From Amaricoccus macauensis (GTDB lineage: Bacteria; Pseudomonadota; Alphaproteobacteria; Rhodobacterales; Rhodobacteraceae), in assembly GCF_014201905.1 (NCBI RefSeq), contig NZ_JACHFM010000002.1:558001-622000 (forward strand): a stretch of DNA of 64,000 bases, written 5' to 3'. A program made the position numbers and the translations under genes. Positions 52,792 through 62,037 of the stretch are shown piece by piece (positions within the stretch are counted from its first letter, which is position 1; each line of letters begins with the position of its first letter). The notes beneath the pieces are model-generated. The model saw only the letters and a program-made list of their open reading frames with translations, did no database searches and was not told the DNA's origin.

Positions 52792-55695
52792 ATGACCATT
52801 CACCAGGAAATCCCGCTCGGCCTCCGCAACCTCAAGCTCACGCCGCTCGAGGCCGAGATCGACCGCGGCACGCCGGAGCGCGAAGGCCCGCCGGTGACGC
52901 TGATGATCGACGGCGTCACGATCACCGTGCCCGAGGGCACCTCGATCATGCGCGCGGCCTCGCTCGCCGACCGGCAGATCCCGAAGCTCTGCGCCAGCGA
53001 CAACGTCGAGGCCTGGGGGTCGTGCCGGCTCTGCCTCGTGGAGATCGAGGGCGTGAAGGGCACGCCGTCATCCTGCACCACGCCGGTGCGCGAGGGGATG
53101 CGCGTCACCACCCAGAACGCCCGGCTCGAGCGGCTGCGCAAGGGGGTGATGGAGCTCTACATCTCCGATCACCCGCTCGACTGCCTGACCTGCCCGACCA
53201 ACGGCGACTGCGAATTGCAGGACATGGCCGGCGTCGTCGGCCTGCGCGAGGTGCGTTACGGCATGGACGGGGACAACCACTTCGATGCGGCCCACAAGGT
53301 GCCGATCGACGTGTCGAACCCGTATTTCCAGTACGATGCGTCGAAGTGCATCGTCTGCTCCCTCTGCGTCCGCGCCTGCGAGGAAGTGCAGGGCACCTTC
53401 GCGCTGACGATCGAGGGCCGGGGCTTCGAGAGCCGGGTGTCGCCCGGCATCCTGTCCGACGACTTCTTCTCGTCCGACTGCGTCTCCTGCGGTGCCTGCG
53501 TGCAGGCCTGCCCGACGGCGACGCTTGTGGAGAAGTCCATCGTCGAACACGGCACTCCGCGCCGCGAGGTGATCACGACCTGCGCCTATTGCGGTGTCGG
53601 CTGCGCGTTCAAGGCCGAGATGCAGGGCGAGGAGATCGTCCGCATGACGCCGTGGAAGAACGGCGGCGCGAACGAGGGGCACTCCTGCGTCAAGGGCCGC
53701 TTCGCCTTCGGCTACGCCACCCACAAGGACCGGGTGCTGACGCCCATGGTCCGCGAGAAGATCACCGATCCGTGGCGCCCGGTCGACTGGGAGGAGGCGA
53801 TCGGCTTCGCTGCCCGGCGGCTCCTCGAGATCCGCGACGAGCATGGCGCCGGCGCCATCGGCGGCATCACGTCGTCGCGCTGCACCAATGAAGAAGTCTA
53901 CGTCGTCCAGAAGATGATCCGCGCGGCCTTCGGCAACAACAACGTCGATACCTGCGCCCGCGTCTGCCACTCGCCCACCGGGTACGGCCTGAAGACGACG
54001 CTCGGCACCTCTGCCGGCACGCAGGATTTCAAGTCGGTCGACAAGTCCGACGTGATCCTCGTCATCGGCGCCAACCCCACCGACGCGCATCCGGTCTTCG
54101 GCAGCCGCATGAAGAAGCGCCTGCGTCAGGGTGCGAAGCTCATCGTCGCCGACCCGCGCCGCATCGACCTGGTGCGCTCGCCGCATGTCCGTGCCGAGCA
54201 CCACCTGCAACTGCGTCCGGGCACCAATGTCGCGCTGATGAACGCGCTTGCCCACGTGATCGTGACCGAGGGGCTGGTGAACGAGGCCTTCGTTGCCGAA
54301 CGCTGCGACATGACCGAGTTCGAGCGCTGGCGCGGCTTCGTCGCGGAGGAGCGCAACAGCCCCGAGGCGTTGTCCGAGATCCTGGGCGTGCCGGCGGACG
54401 AACTTCGGGCTGCCGCCCGGCTCTACGCCACCGGCGGCAACGCCGCGATCTACTACGGCCTCGGCGTCACCGAGCACAGCCAGGGCTCGACCATGGTGAT
54501 GGCGATGGCCAACCTCGCCATGGCGACCGGCAACATCGGTCACGACGGCGTGGGCATCAACCCGCTGCGCGGCCAGAACAACGTGCAGGGCTCCTGCGAC
54601 ATGGGCTCGTTCCCGCACGAGTTCACCGGCTACCGCCACGTCTCGGACAAGGAGGTCCGTTCGACCTTCGAAGCCGACTGGGGCGTCACGCTCGACGCCG
54701 AGCCGGGCCTTCGGATCCCGAACATGTTCGCCTCCGCCCTCGATGGCTCGTTCCGCGGGCTCTACGTGCAGGGCGAGGACATCGCGCAGAGCGACCCGAA
54801 CACCCGGCACGTCACCGCCGCGCTGAAGGCGCTCGATCTGCTGATCGTGCAGGATCTGTTCCTGAACGAGACCGCGCTCTACGCCCATGTGTTCCTGCCG
54901 GGCACGTCGTTCCTCGAGAAGGACGGCACCTTCACCAACGCGGAGCGGCGGATCAACCGAGTCCGCCCGGTGATGCGCGAGCAGCAGGGCATGAGCGAGT
55001 GGGAGACGGTCTGCCGCATCTCCGAGGCCATGGGCTATCCCATGACCTATGAGAACGAGGCCGAGATCATGGACGAGATCGCCCGCCTCACCCCGACCTT
55101 CGCGCTCGTCAGCCACGCCCGTCTCGACGCGGAGGGCTCGATGCAGTGGCCGGTCAACGAGGCGCACCCGGATGGCTCGCCGATCATGCACGTGGACGGC
55201 TTCGTCCGCGGCAAGGGCCGCTTCATGGTGACCGAGTACGTGCCGACGGAGGAGCGCGCCAACCGGCGCTTCCCGCTGATCCTCACGACCGGGCGCATCC
55301 TCAGCCAGTACAACGTCGGCGCGCAGACCCGCCGCACGGAGAACAGCCTCTGGCACCCGGAGGACAGTCTCGAGATCCATCCCTTCGACGCGGAAGAGCG
55401 CGGCGTCGCCGATGGCGATCTGGTCGCCATCACGAGCCGGGTGGGCCAGACGACGCTTCGCGCCATGGTCTCCGAGCGGATGCCGCAGGGCGTGGTCTAC
55501 ACCACCTTCCACCACCCGTTCTCGGGCGCGAACGTCATCACCACGGACTACTCCGACTGGGCGACCAACTGCCCCGAGTTCAAGGTGACGGCGGTCCAGG
55601 TGATGCCGACCAACCGCCCGTCCGCGTGGCAGGAGGAATACACCCAGACCGCGCCGGGATCGCGGCGGATCCACACGGCAACGGCGGCGGAATGA
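52792..55695 (+). CDS. fdsA: NAD-dependent formate dehydrogenase alpha subunit (Mo)
   Basis: Catalytic subunit of 967 residues oxidising formate to CO2. An N-terminal [2Fe-2S] region (NVEAWGSCRLCLVEI) and His/Cys cluster (CLTCPTNGDCEL), then ferredoxin-type 4Fe-4S motifs (CIVCSLCVRAC, CVSCGACVQAC), precede the molybdopterin domain with its own cluster (TTCAYCGVGC). The Mo ligand is Cys in CARVCHSPTG, not selenocysteine. The length matches the Rhodobacter capsulatus enzyme. Bis-MGD insertion needs FdhD, encoded next. Confidence 0.95.
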   Translation: MTIHQEIPLGLRNLKLTPLEAEIDRGTPEREGPPVTLMIDGVTITVPEGTSIMRAASLADRQIPKLCASDNVEAWGSCRLCLVEIEGVKGTPSSCTTPVREGMRVTTQNARLERLRKGVMELYISDHPLDCLTCPTNGDCELQDMAGVVGLREVRYGMDGDNHFDAAHKVPIDVSNPYFQYDASKCIVCSLCVRACEEVQGTFALTIEGRGFESRVSPGILSDDFFSSDCVSCGACVQACPTATLVEKSIVEHGTPRREVITTCAYCGVGCAFKAEMQGEEIVRMTPWKNGGANEGHSCVKGRFAFGYATHKDRVLTPMVREKITDPWRPVDWEEAIGFAARRLLEIRDEHGAGAIGGITSSRCTNEEVYVVQKMIRAAFGNNNVDTCARVCHSPTGYGLKTTLGTSAGTQDFKSVDKSDVILVIGANPTDAHPVFGSRMKKRLRQGAKLIVADPRRIDLVRSPHVRAEHHLQLRPGTNVALMNALAHVIVTEGLVNEAFVAERCDMTEFERWRGFVAEERNSPEALSEILGVPADELRAAARLYATGGNAAIYYGLGVTEHSQGSTMVMAMANLAMATGNIGHDGVGINPLRGQNNVQGSCDMGSFPHEFTGYRHVSDKEVRSTFEADWGVTLDAEPGLRIPNMFASALDGSFRGLYVQGEDIAQSDPNTRHVTAALKALDLLIVQDLFLNETALYAHVFLPGTSFLEKDGTFTNAERRINRVRPVMREQQGMSEWETVCRISEAMGYPMTYENEAEIMDEIARLTPTFALVSHARLDAEGSMQWPVNEAHPDGSPIMHVDGFVRGKGRFMVTEYVPTEERANRRFPLILTTGRILSQYNVGAQTRRTENSLWHPEDSLEIHPFDAEERGVADGDLVAITSRVGQTTLRAMVSERMPQGVVYTTFHHPFSGANVITTDYSDWATNCPEFKVTAVQVMPTNRPSAWQEEYTQTAPGSRRIHTATAAE

Positions 55696-55793
55696 GGCCC
55701 TTGTCGGCCGAAGCGGGGCCTGGCCCTGCAAGCGTGGCCGGTGGGGTGAAGTTCCCCGCCGGGTCCGCTCCCGCACCGCGCAAGGCCGCCTGA
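55692..55793 (+). CDS. Possible 33-residue peptide between fdsA and fdhD
   Basis: An ATG overlapping the fdsA stop (ATGA) opens a 33-codon frame ending at a TGA 3 nt before the fdhD ATG. The product is Pro/Ala/Gly-rich (MRPLSAEAGPGPASVAGG...) with no recognisable domain. It may be merely a coupling device or chance. No similar gene is known to me in fds operons. Confidence 0.2.
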   Translation: MRPLSAEAGPGPASVAGGVKFPAGSAPAPRKAA

Positions 55794-55796
55794 CCC

Positions 55797-56606
55797 ATGG
55801 AAATCCGCCGCCTCGACATCAACGCCCGCCCGGTCTCGCCCACTGCTCGCGGGCGCCTCTACAGCAATGGCGCCGAGCATCCCGTTGACTGGCGTGTCGC
55901 CGAGGAAACGCCGCTTGCGGTGCTGCTGAACGGCGCGGCGTTTGCGGTGATGATGCTGACTCCCGAGGACCTCGAAGACTTCGTAGTGGGATTCGCGATC
56001 ACCGAAGGCATCGTCACGGGTCCGGCCGAGATCGAGAGCCTGCGGCTTGCCGAGGCGGGCGAGGGGTTCGTGGCGAACCTGAAGCTCGACCCGGCCAAGG
56101 TCGCGGCGGTGGAGGATCGCCGGCGCACGCTCGCGGGACGTGCCGGTTGTGGCCTCTGCGGTGCCCAGACGATCGAGGCGGTGCTTCGCCCGCCGCGCCG
56201 GGTGACGGGCACGCGGCCGGTGCCCGAGGCGATCCTTGCGGCGCTCGCCGCGCTGCCGAAGGCGCAGGTCATGAAGCCGGTGAACCATTCGACGCACGCC
56301 GCCGCCTACTGCGGGGCGGACGGCACGATTCGTGTCGTGCGCGAGGACATCGGGCGCCACAATGCGCTCGACAAGGTGGCGGGCGCGCTGGCCCGCGACG
56401 GGCGTGACGCGCGGGACGGATTCCTTCTGCTGTCGAGCCGGGTCTCCGTCGAGATGGCGCAGAAGGCGGCGGCGATCCGGGCGCCGCTCGTCGCCGCCGT
56501 CTCGCCGCCGAGCGCACTGGCGCTCCGGGTCGCGGGGCAGGCGGGGCTCGCCGTGGCGGCACGGGCGGGCGATGGTGTGGTGATCTTCGACGGGTTGGGG
56601 AGCTGA
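55797..56606 (+). CDS. fdhD: Formate dehydrogenase accessory sulfurtransferase FdhD
   Basis: A 269-residue protein needed to sulfurate the molybdenum cofactor of FdsA; called FdsC in Rhodobacter. The essential cysteines are in GRAGCGLCGAQTIE, and STHAAAYC and REDIGRHNALDKV are conserved. It is followed 2 bp later by fdsD. Confidence 0.93.
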   Translation: MEIRRLDINARPVSPTARGRLYSNGAEHPVDWRVAEETPLAVLLNGAAFAVMMLTPEDLEDFVVGFAITEGIVTGPAEIESLRLAEAGEGFVANLKLDPAKVAAVEDRRRTLAGRAGCGLCGAQTIEAVLRPPRRVTGTRPVPEAILAALAALPKAQVMKPVNHSTHAAAYCGADGTIRVVREDIGRHNALDKVAGALARDGRDARDGFLLLSSRVSVEMAQKAAAIRAPLVAAVSPPSALALRVAGQAGLAVAARAGDGVVIFDGLGS

Positions 56607-56607
56607 A

Positions 56608-56844
56608 ATGTCCGATAACGAAGCCGAGAACGAACTCGTGCGGATGGCGAACGAGATCGCCGCCTTCTTCAAGCCGTATCCGCACGACGAGGCGGTGGCG
56701 GACATCTCCCAGCATATCCTCGACTTCTGGGATCCGCGGATGCGGCGGGCGATGATCGCGCACCTGGAGGCGGGAGGCGAGGGGCTCCAGCCGCTCGCGC
56801 TGGAGGGGCTGGAGGCCGCGCTGCGGCCGGCGCCAGCCGCGTAG
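56608..56844 (+). CDS. fdsD: Formate dehydrogenase delta subunit
   Basis: A 78-residue protein with the FdsD pattern NELVRMANEIAAFFKPYPHDEAV and HILDFWDPRMRRAM. It is needed for assembly or stability of the FdsABG complex in related bacteria. It starts 2 bp after fdhD and ends the operon. Confidence 0.9.
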   Translation: MSDNEAENELVRMANEIAAFFKPYPHDEAVADISQHILDFWDPRMRRAMIAHLEAGGEGLQPLALEGLEAALRPAPAA

Positions 56845-56899
56845 AAACCTCGCGCAATTGGAACCCGGCGTCGGTTGTGTTCGCACCGGCGGGAGCTAT

Positions 56900-56912
56900 G
56901 TTGCCATGCAAC
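56900..56912. promoter_or_regulatory. Palindrome GTTGC-CAT-GCAAC upstream of bdhA
   Basis: A perfect 5-bp dyad with a 3-bp centre, followed by another GCAAC at 56913-56917, lies 26 bp upstream of the bdhA ATG. TGC-N3-GCA symmetry resembles sites reported for the polyhydroxybutyrate regulator PhaR in alphaproteobacteria. This is an inference from motif and context. Confidence 0.35.
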
Positions 56913-56938
56913 GCAACAGCTCACGGGGATCCAGCGCA

Positions 56939-57724
56939 ATGTCAGTTTCCGGAAAGATCGCAGTCGTCACCGGCTCCAATTCAGGCATTGGGCTCGGGAT
57001 CGCCACCGAACTGGCGAAGAACGGCGCGAGCGTCGTGCTCAACTCCTTCACCGACCGGCCGGAGGACCATGAGCTTGCCGAGAAGCTTGGCGCCGAACAT
57101 GGCGTGAAGGCAATCTATGTGAAGGCGGACATGTCGGTGGGCGACGAGTGCCGCGCGCTTGTCACCACGGCGGCGGAGAAGCTCGGCCGGGTCGATATCC
57201 TGGTGAACAACGCCGGCATCCAGCATGTGGCGCCAATCGAGACGTTTCCGGTCGATCAGTGGGACCGGATCATCGCGATCAACCTTACCTCGGCGTTCCA
57301 CACCACGGCGGCGGCGCTGCCGATCATGCGCAAGGAGGGCTGGGGCCGGATCGTCAACATCGCGTCGGCGCATGGCCTGACCGCGTCGCCCTACAAGTCG
57401 GCGTATGTCTCGGCCAAGCACGGTGTCGTCGGCTTCACCAAGGTGACGGCGCTCGAGACGGCGGAGGAGGCGATCACCGCCAACGCGATCTGCCCGGGCT
57501 ATGTGCTGACGCCGCTGGTGGAGGCGCAGATCCCCGACACCATGAAGCAGTACAACCAGAGCCGCGAGGATGTGATCCGCAACGTGCTGCTGGCGCGCCA
57601 GCCCTCGAAGCAGTTCGCGACGGTGGAACAGATCGGCGGCTGCGTGGTGTTCCTCTGCTCTGCGGCGGCCGATCAGGTTACCGGGACCACGCTTTCTGTC
57701 GATGGTGGGTGGACGGCGCTTTGA
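56939..57724 (+). CDS. bdhA: D-3-hydroxybutyrate dehydrogenase
   Basis: A short-chain dehydrogenase of 261 residues interconverting 3-hydroxybutyrate and acetoacetate with NAD. Cofactor motif TGSNSGIGLGIA, NNAG in VNNAGIQHV, catalytic Ser in NIASAHG and YxxxK in YVSAKHG. The segment VRTPLVE-like YVLTPLVEAQI and ANAICPG are typical of this enzyme. Acetoacetate is also a product of carnitine cleavage. It overlaps the patatin gene by 4 nt. Confidence 0.92.
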   Translation: MSVSGKIAVVTGSNSGIGLGIATELAKNGASVVLNSFTDRPEDHELAEKLGAEHGVKAIYVKADMSVGDECRALVTTAAEKLGRVDILVNNAGIQHVAPIETFPVDQWDRIIAINLTSAFHTTAAALPIMRKEGWGRIVNIASAHGLTASPYKSAYVSAKHGVVGFTKVTALETAEEAITANAICPGYVLTPLVEAQIPDTMKQYNQSREDVIRNVLLARQPSKQFATVEQIGGCVVFLCSAAADQVTGTTLSVDGGWTAL

Positions 57725-58782
57725 GCGTCGTCAATCTCGCGCTTCAGGGTGGCGGCGCGCACGGCGCCTTCACCTGGGGCGTGCTTGAGCGTCTGCTCGA
57801 GGACACCTCGATCGACATCGACGGCATCACGGCGACGTCCGCGGGCGCGATGAACGCGGCGGCGCTGAAGCGTGGCTGGGTCAACGGCGGGCGGGAAGGC
57901 GCGCGGGAGCAGCTCGAGGCGTTCTGGCTTCGGGTGAGCGGGCTCGACGGGCCGATGAGCGACGCGGTCCTCGACTGGCTGCGCATGGTCTCGCCGTCGC
58001 CGGCCCTCACCGCGCGGATGCTGGAGTTTTCGCCGGCGGTGGTGGCGGCGGACACCGTGACGCGGATGTTCTCGCCCTATCAGTTCAATCCGACGAACTT
58101 CCATCCGCTGCGCTCGATCGTCGAGGACATGCTCGACTGCGATACGGTGCGCTCGCAGAAGGGGCCGAAGCTTTTCGTCAACGCGACCAACGTCCGGGAT
58201 GGCAAGGCGCGGATCTTCACGGGCAAGGAGGTGACGGCTGATGCGATCCTCGCGTCTGCGTGCCTGCCGTCGCTCTATCAGGCGATCGAGCTCGACGACC
58301 CGAAGACCGGCAAGCGGGAAGCGTACTGGGATGGTGGCTATACCGGCAATCCGGCGCTCTATCCGCTCTTCTACCGGACCAAGGCGGTGGACATCGTCAT
58401 CGTCCACATCAATCCGCTCTACCGAGAGGAACTGCCGAAGACCGCGGCGGAAATTGCCACTCGGATGAACGAGATAAGCTTCAATGCTTCGCTTCTGCGC
58501 GAGCTTCGCAACATCGAGTTCGTGAACCGGCTGATCCAGCGCGGGCTGATCTCGCCCGAGGCGATGCGGCTCAATCACGTGCATTCGGTGAGCGATGACC
58601 GGCTGATGAACATGCTCGGGATCGTCACCAAGATGACGATCAGCCGGACGCTGCTGCTGCAGCTTCGGGACGCCGGGCGGGAGGCGATGTCGGAGTTTCT
58701 CGACAAGCACCGCAGCAAGCTCGGGCAGCGCTCGTCGGTTGATCTGAAGGCGGTGGTGAGCTCGGCGGGGTCGATCGTCTAG
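57721..58782 (+). CDS. Patatin-like phospholipase coupled to bdhA
   Basis: A 353-residue patatin starting at a TTG inside the bdhA stop (TTGA), so it is co-translated. The oxyanion loop LALQGGGAHGAFTWG and the catalytic Asp in YWDGGY are intact. The nucleophile elbow reads ATSAGAMNA, with Ala instead of the first Gly of GXSXG. It is a paralogue of the protein at 30075-31133. A role in releasing stored lipid or polyhydroxybutyrate products for BdhA is possible from context. Confidence 0.85.
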   Translation: MSVVNLALQGGGAHGAFTWGVLERLLEDTSIDIDGITATSAGAMNAAALKRGWVNGGREGAREQLEAFWLRVSGLDGPMSDAVLDWLRMVSPSPALTARMLEFSPAVVAADTVTRMFSPYQFNPTNFHPLRSIVEDMLDCDTVRSQKGPKLFVNATNVRDGKARIFTGKEVTADAILASACLPSLYQAIELDDPKTGKREAYWDGGYTGNPALYPLFYRTKAVDIVIVHINPLYREELPKTAAEIATRMNEISFNASLLRELRNIEFVNRLIQRGLISPEAMRLNHVHSVSDDRLMNMLGIVTKMTISRTLLLQLRDAGREAMSEFLDKHRSKLGQRSSVDLKAVVSSAGSIV

Positions 58783-58812
58783 GGACAGGCGTCTGCGCGG
58801 GTTGCGCAGATG

Positions 58813-58826
58813 ATCAATATATTGAT
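58813..58826. promoter_or_regulatory. 14-bp perfect palindrome in an AT-rich island
   Basis: ATCAATATATTGAT is fully symmetric and lies in a 30-bp stretch of about 80% A+T in the spacer after the patatin gene. It could be a regulator site or part of a transcript end. No matching regulator is known to me. Confidence 0.35.
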
Positions 58827-58835
58827 GTAACAATA

Positions 58836-58915
58836 TAAAATGCCATCCGCCAACCGGATGGCACTCCTCGTCAGGACGAGCTGAAAGGAGACGGCCAGCC
58901 CGGTCGTCCGGCCCG
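58836..58915 (-). ncRNA. Candidate small RNA upstream of trkA
   Basis: Reading the minus strand from about 58915, the spacer contains CTCCTTTC (complementary to a Shine-Dalgarno sequence), a small stem CTCGT-CCTG-ACGAG, the 9-bp hairpin and then a T-tract. This layout resembles alphaproteobacterial Hfq-dependent small RNAs. No clear promoter was identified. Low confidence; 5' end arbitrary. Confidence 0.2.
58841..58863 (-). terminator. Terminator-like hairpin with T-tract on the minus strand
   Basis: TGCCATCCG and CGGATGGCA form a perfect 9-bp stem with a 5-nt loop. On the minus strand it is followed by TTTTATATTG, a good intrinsic terminator; on the plus strand no T-run follows. As the genes on both sides are plus-strand, the orientation suggests a minus-strand transcript or simply a symmetric stem ending the patatin message. 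Confidence 0.55.
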
Positions 58916-58936
58916 TGGCAAACGGTCTCGCGGCAA

Positions 58937-58965
58937 TTGTGCAGGCAGGGTGGCGCGGCTATAGA
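58937..58965 (+). promoter_or_regulatory. Candidate trkA promoter
   Basis: TTGTGC (58937-58942) and TATAGA (58960-58965) are 17 bp apart, followed by AT. It predicts a start near 58972 and a leader of about 20 nt to the trkA ATG at 58992. Matches to consensus are moderate (3/6 and 4/6). Confidence 0.35.
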
Positions 58966-58991
58966 ATCGCCCCATACGGGGGACGGGCGGG

Positions 58992-60374
58992 ATGAAGATC
59001 ATCATCTGCGGCGCGGGGCAGGTGGGCGGTCAGATCGCCCGCCACCTCGCGCGCGAAGAGATCGCGAATCAGGTCACGGTGATCGACAAGGACGCGGGCC
59101 TCGTGCGCCGGCTGACCGACGCCTATGACGTGAGCGGCATCGCGGGCTTTGCCTCGCACCCGGACGTGCTGGAAAAGGCGGGCGCGCGCGATGCCGACAT
59201 GATCATCGCCGCGACCCAGTCCGACGAGGTCAACATGGTGGTCTGCCAGGTGGCGAACTCGATCTTCTCGGTTCCGAGAAAGATCGCGCGCCTGCGCGCG
59301 CCGGCATACCTCAATGCGCTCTATTCCGACCTCTACCGCCAGGATCACATGCCGATCGACGTGGTGATCTCGCCGGAATACGCGGTCGCCGATGCGGTGA
59401 TGCAGCGCCTCGCCGCGCCGGCCGCGTTCGACATCGAGGGCTTTCTCGAAAACCGGGCGCAGCTTGTCGGCATCACCCTCGACACTGCCTGCGCCGTCCT
59501 CAGGACGCCGCTCCGCCAGCTTTCGGAGCTGTTCTCGACGCTGAAGGCCGTGGTCGTCGGTGTCCGCCGCGGCGAGAGGCTGTTCGTGCCGGAAGCGGCG
59601 GATCAGCTCTATGCGGAGGATCAGGTCTATCTGATCTGTGCCACCGAGGACATGGCGCGCCTGATGGAGGTGTTCGGCAAGCCGCACCGCGAGGTGCAGC
59701 GCGTGCTGATCATCGGCGCCGGCAACATCGGGTTGCACGTGGCCCAGACCCTCGAGGCCGACAGCCGGCGCATCCGGCTGAAGCTCATCGAGCGCAGCCG
59801 GGCGCGGGCCGAGGTGGCGGCGGACTCGCTGAAACGCACGGTGGTGCTGAACGGCGACGGGCTCGACGTGGACCTTCTGGAGGAGGCGAACATCACCGCG
59901 ATGGACGCGGTGCTGGCGCTGACCGACGACGACAAGACCAACATCCTCGCCTGCGTGCGAGCCAAGACCGAGGGGGCGAAGCTGGTGGTGGCGCTGGTCA
60001 ACGACCCCTCGCTCATCAGCCTGATCGCGCCCATGGGGATCGATGCCTACGTCAACCCACGGGCGACCACGGTCTCCTCGATCCTGCGCTATGTGCGGCA
60101 TGGGCGGATCCGCGCGGTTTACTCGATCGGCGACGGCGAGGCGGAGGTTATGGAAGCGCAGGTGCTCGGCACTTCGGCGCTCGCCGGCCGGCTGGTGCGC
60201 GACAGCGAGATGCCGAAGACGGCAATCATCGGCCTCGTGCAAAAGGGCGATCAGCTCATCGTGCCGCGCGGCGACACCCGGCTGGCGGAGGGGGACGTGC
60301 TGACGATCTTCGCCATGCGCGAGGCGGTTGCCGAGGTCGAGCGGCTGTTCCAGGTCGGCATAGACTTCTTCTGA
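58992..60374 (+). CDS. trkA: Potassium uptake regulatory protein TrkA
   Basis: Cytoplasmic NAD-binding subunit that gates the Trk channel; 460 residues with two RCK repeats. Rossmann motifs are IICGAGQVGGQIARHL at the start and LIIGAGNIGLHVAQTL near residue 240. Each is followed by a TrkA_C domain. It overlaps trkH by TGATG. Confidence 0.95.
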   Translation: MKIIICGAGQVGGQIARHLAREEIANQVTVIDKDAGLVRRLTDAYDVSGIAGFASHPDVLEKAGARDADMIIAATQSDEVNMVVCQVANSIFSVPRKIARLRAPAYLNALYSDLYRQDHMPIDVVISPEYAVADAVMQRLAAPAAFDIEGFLENRAQLVGITLDTACAVLRTPLRQLSELFSTLKAVVVGVRRGERLFVPEAADQLYAEDQVYLICATEDMARLMEVFGKPHREVQRVLIIGAGNIGLHVAQTLEADSRRIRLKLIERSRARAEVAADSLKRTVVLNGDGLDVDLLEEANITAMDAVLALTDDDKTNILACVRAKTEGAKLVVALVNDPSLISLIAPMGIDAYVNPRATTVSSILRYVRHGRIRAVYSIGDGEAEVMEAQVLGTSALAGRLVRDSEMPKTAIIGLVQKGDQLIVPRGDTRLAEGDVLTIFAMREAVAEVERLFQVGIDFF

Positions 60375-61873
60375 TGCGGATCATCCGCAAGTTTCCCGCG
60401 ATCGTCATTCTGGTGCTGGTTGCCGCGAGCGCGATGCTGGTACCGGCGCTGCACGCGGTGAAGCTGCGCGACTGGGGCGTGGCGCGGGCGTTTTTCGACT
60501 ATTCGTTTCTGGTTGCACTCCTCGCCATACTGATCGGGCTCGCAACGATGAACCACCGGCCGCCACGCCTGCCGGCGCGGGCGCTGTTGCTGACGATCCT
60601 GCTGGCCTACCTCATTCTGCCGGCGCTGCTCGCGCTGCCGTTTGCCACGTCGGTGCACGGGCTCGGGTTCGGGCGGGCCTATTTCGAGATGCTGTCCTGC
60701 CTCACGACCACCGGGGCGACGCTGTTCGACCGCCCGGGCAGCCTTTCAGAGCCGTTGCATCTCTGGCGGGCCATTGTCGGCTGGCTCGGCGGCGCCATGG
60801 TGCTGGTCCTGGTCTGGGGGATCCTCGAGCCGCTGAACCTCGGCGGCTTCGAGATCGCCGAGGAGAGCGCGCGCCGGGTGCGGCAGCGCAGCGGCACGAG
60901 CGACGAGGCGCGGGCCCGCATCGTCCGGGTGGTGCGGGTGGTGGCGCCGATCTATGCCGGTTTGACCGCCCTGCTGTCGCTGCTCCTGATCTTCGCCGGT
61001 GACCGGCCGTTTGTTGCCGTCGCCCATGCGATGGGAACGCTCTCCACGAGTGGCATCTCGCCGGTCGGTGGCCTTGCAGGCGGGCACTCGGGGATCCCGG
61101 GCGAGATCGCCATCGCGATCTTCCTGCTGCCGGCCGTGTCGCATCGTGTCCTCGGCTTCCTGGCGCGAAGGTCGCTGCCGGGCCTGAGCGACCCGGAGGT
61201 CCAGCTCATGCTGATCTCGGTCCTCGGGCTGACGGTGATCCTGTTTCTGCGGAGCTTCCTCGGCGCCGCCGAGATCGAGCGGGCGGACGACCTCTCCGCC
61301 GCCGGACGCGCGATCTGGGGCGGGCTCTTTACGGTGCTGTCATTCCTCACCACGACCGGCTTCGAGAGTCAGGACTGGCGGACGCTGCAACTCTGGTCGA
61401 ACCTGCCGAGCCCCGGCCCGTTGCTTCTTGCCGTGGCAGTGATCGGCGGCGGGGTCGCCACAACCGCGGGCGGCGTGAAGCTGTTGCGGGTCTACGCGCT
61501 CTACCGGCTGGGGCTGCGCGAGCTTGACCGGCTCATCCATCCGTCGGGCGTCGGGCGCCGGGGGCTCGGGGATCGGCTCATTTCGCGGCGCGGCGCGCGG
61601 ATCGCCTTCATCTTCCTGATGCTCTTCATGATCGCGCTTGCGATCACCATGGCGGCGCTTGCGGCCACCGGACTCAGCTTCAATCACTCGCTCTCGCTCT
61701 CGGTGGCTGCCCTCACCACCACCGGGCAGGCGATACAGGTGCTTGGCAGTCATGTGACCTACGCGGCCCTCCCGGATGCAGCACTCCTGGTGTTTGGCGT
61801 GGCAATGATCGTGGGACGCATGGAGGCTCTGGTCGTCGTGGCCTTGTTCAGCCTGGTGAGCTGGCGTGATTAA
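60374..61873 (+). CDS. trkH: Potassium uptake channel TrkH
   Basis: Inner-membrane K+ channel of the SKT superfamily, 499 residues with four pore repeats. Selectivity-filter sequences are [23 protein letters not shown] and TTTGQAIQ. It works with TrkA, with which it is translationally coupled. Expected role is osmotic adaptation. Confidence 0.95.
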   Translation: MRIIRKFPAIVILVLVAASAMLVPALHAVKLRDWGVARAFFDYSFLVALLAILIGLATMNHRPPRLPARALLLTILLAYLILPALLALPFATSVHGLGFGRAYFEMLSCLTTTGATLFDRPGSLSEPLHLWRAIVGWLGGAMVLVLVWGILEPLNLGGFEIAEESARRVRQRSGTSDEARARIVRVVRVVAPIYAGLTALLSLLLIFAGDRPFVAVAHAMGTLSTSGISPVGGLAGGHSGIPGEIAIAIFLLPAVSHRVLGFLARRSLPGLSDPEVQLMLISVLGLTVILFLRSFLGAAEIERADDLSAAGRAIWGGLFTVLSFLTTTGFESQDWRTLQLWSNLPSPGPLLLAVAVIGGGVATTAGGVKLLRVYALYRLGLRELDRLIHPSGVGRRGLGDRLISRRGARIAFIFLMLFMIALAITMAALAATGLSFNHSLSLSVAALTTTGQAIQVLGSHVTYAALPDAALLVFGVAMIVGRMEALVVVALFSLVSWRD

Positions 61874-62037
61874 CACGATTGTCGGCGGGTGCGTCCTTTC
61901 GGCCACGCCCCCTGGTCCTGCTGCTAAAAAGTGCTGGGGCAGGCTGGAAATGCAGTGGTCCGCCACCCATACTGTCCTTCAACGAGAACAAAGACGCGGC
62001 GAGTCGCTGCGTCCAATACAACTTAAGGCTGAGAAAA

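Noticed and set aside
52000-55776. A 902-residue open frame on the minus strand opposite fdsA
   Set aside because: It mirrors codon structure of fdsA, has no domain pattern, and fdsA is certain from its cluster motifs.
58813-58835. FNR/FnrL-type site near trkA (TTGAT...)
   Set aside because: The FNR box is TTGAT-N4-ATCAA. Here the perfect palindrome has the halves in the opposite order, and TTGAT-GTAA-CAATA lacks the right half.
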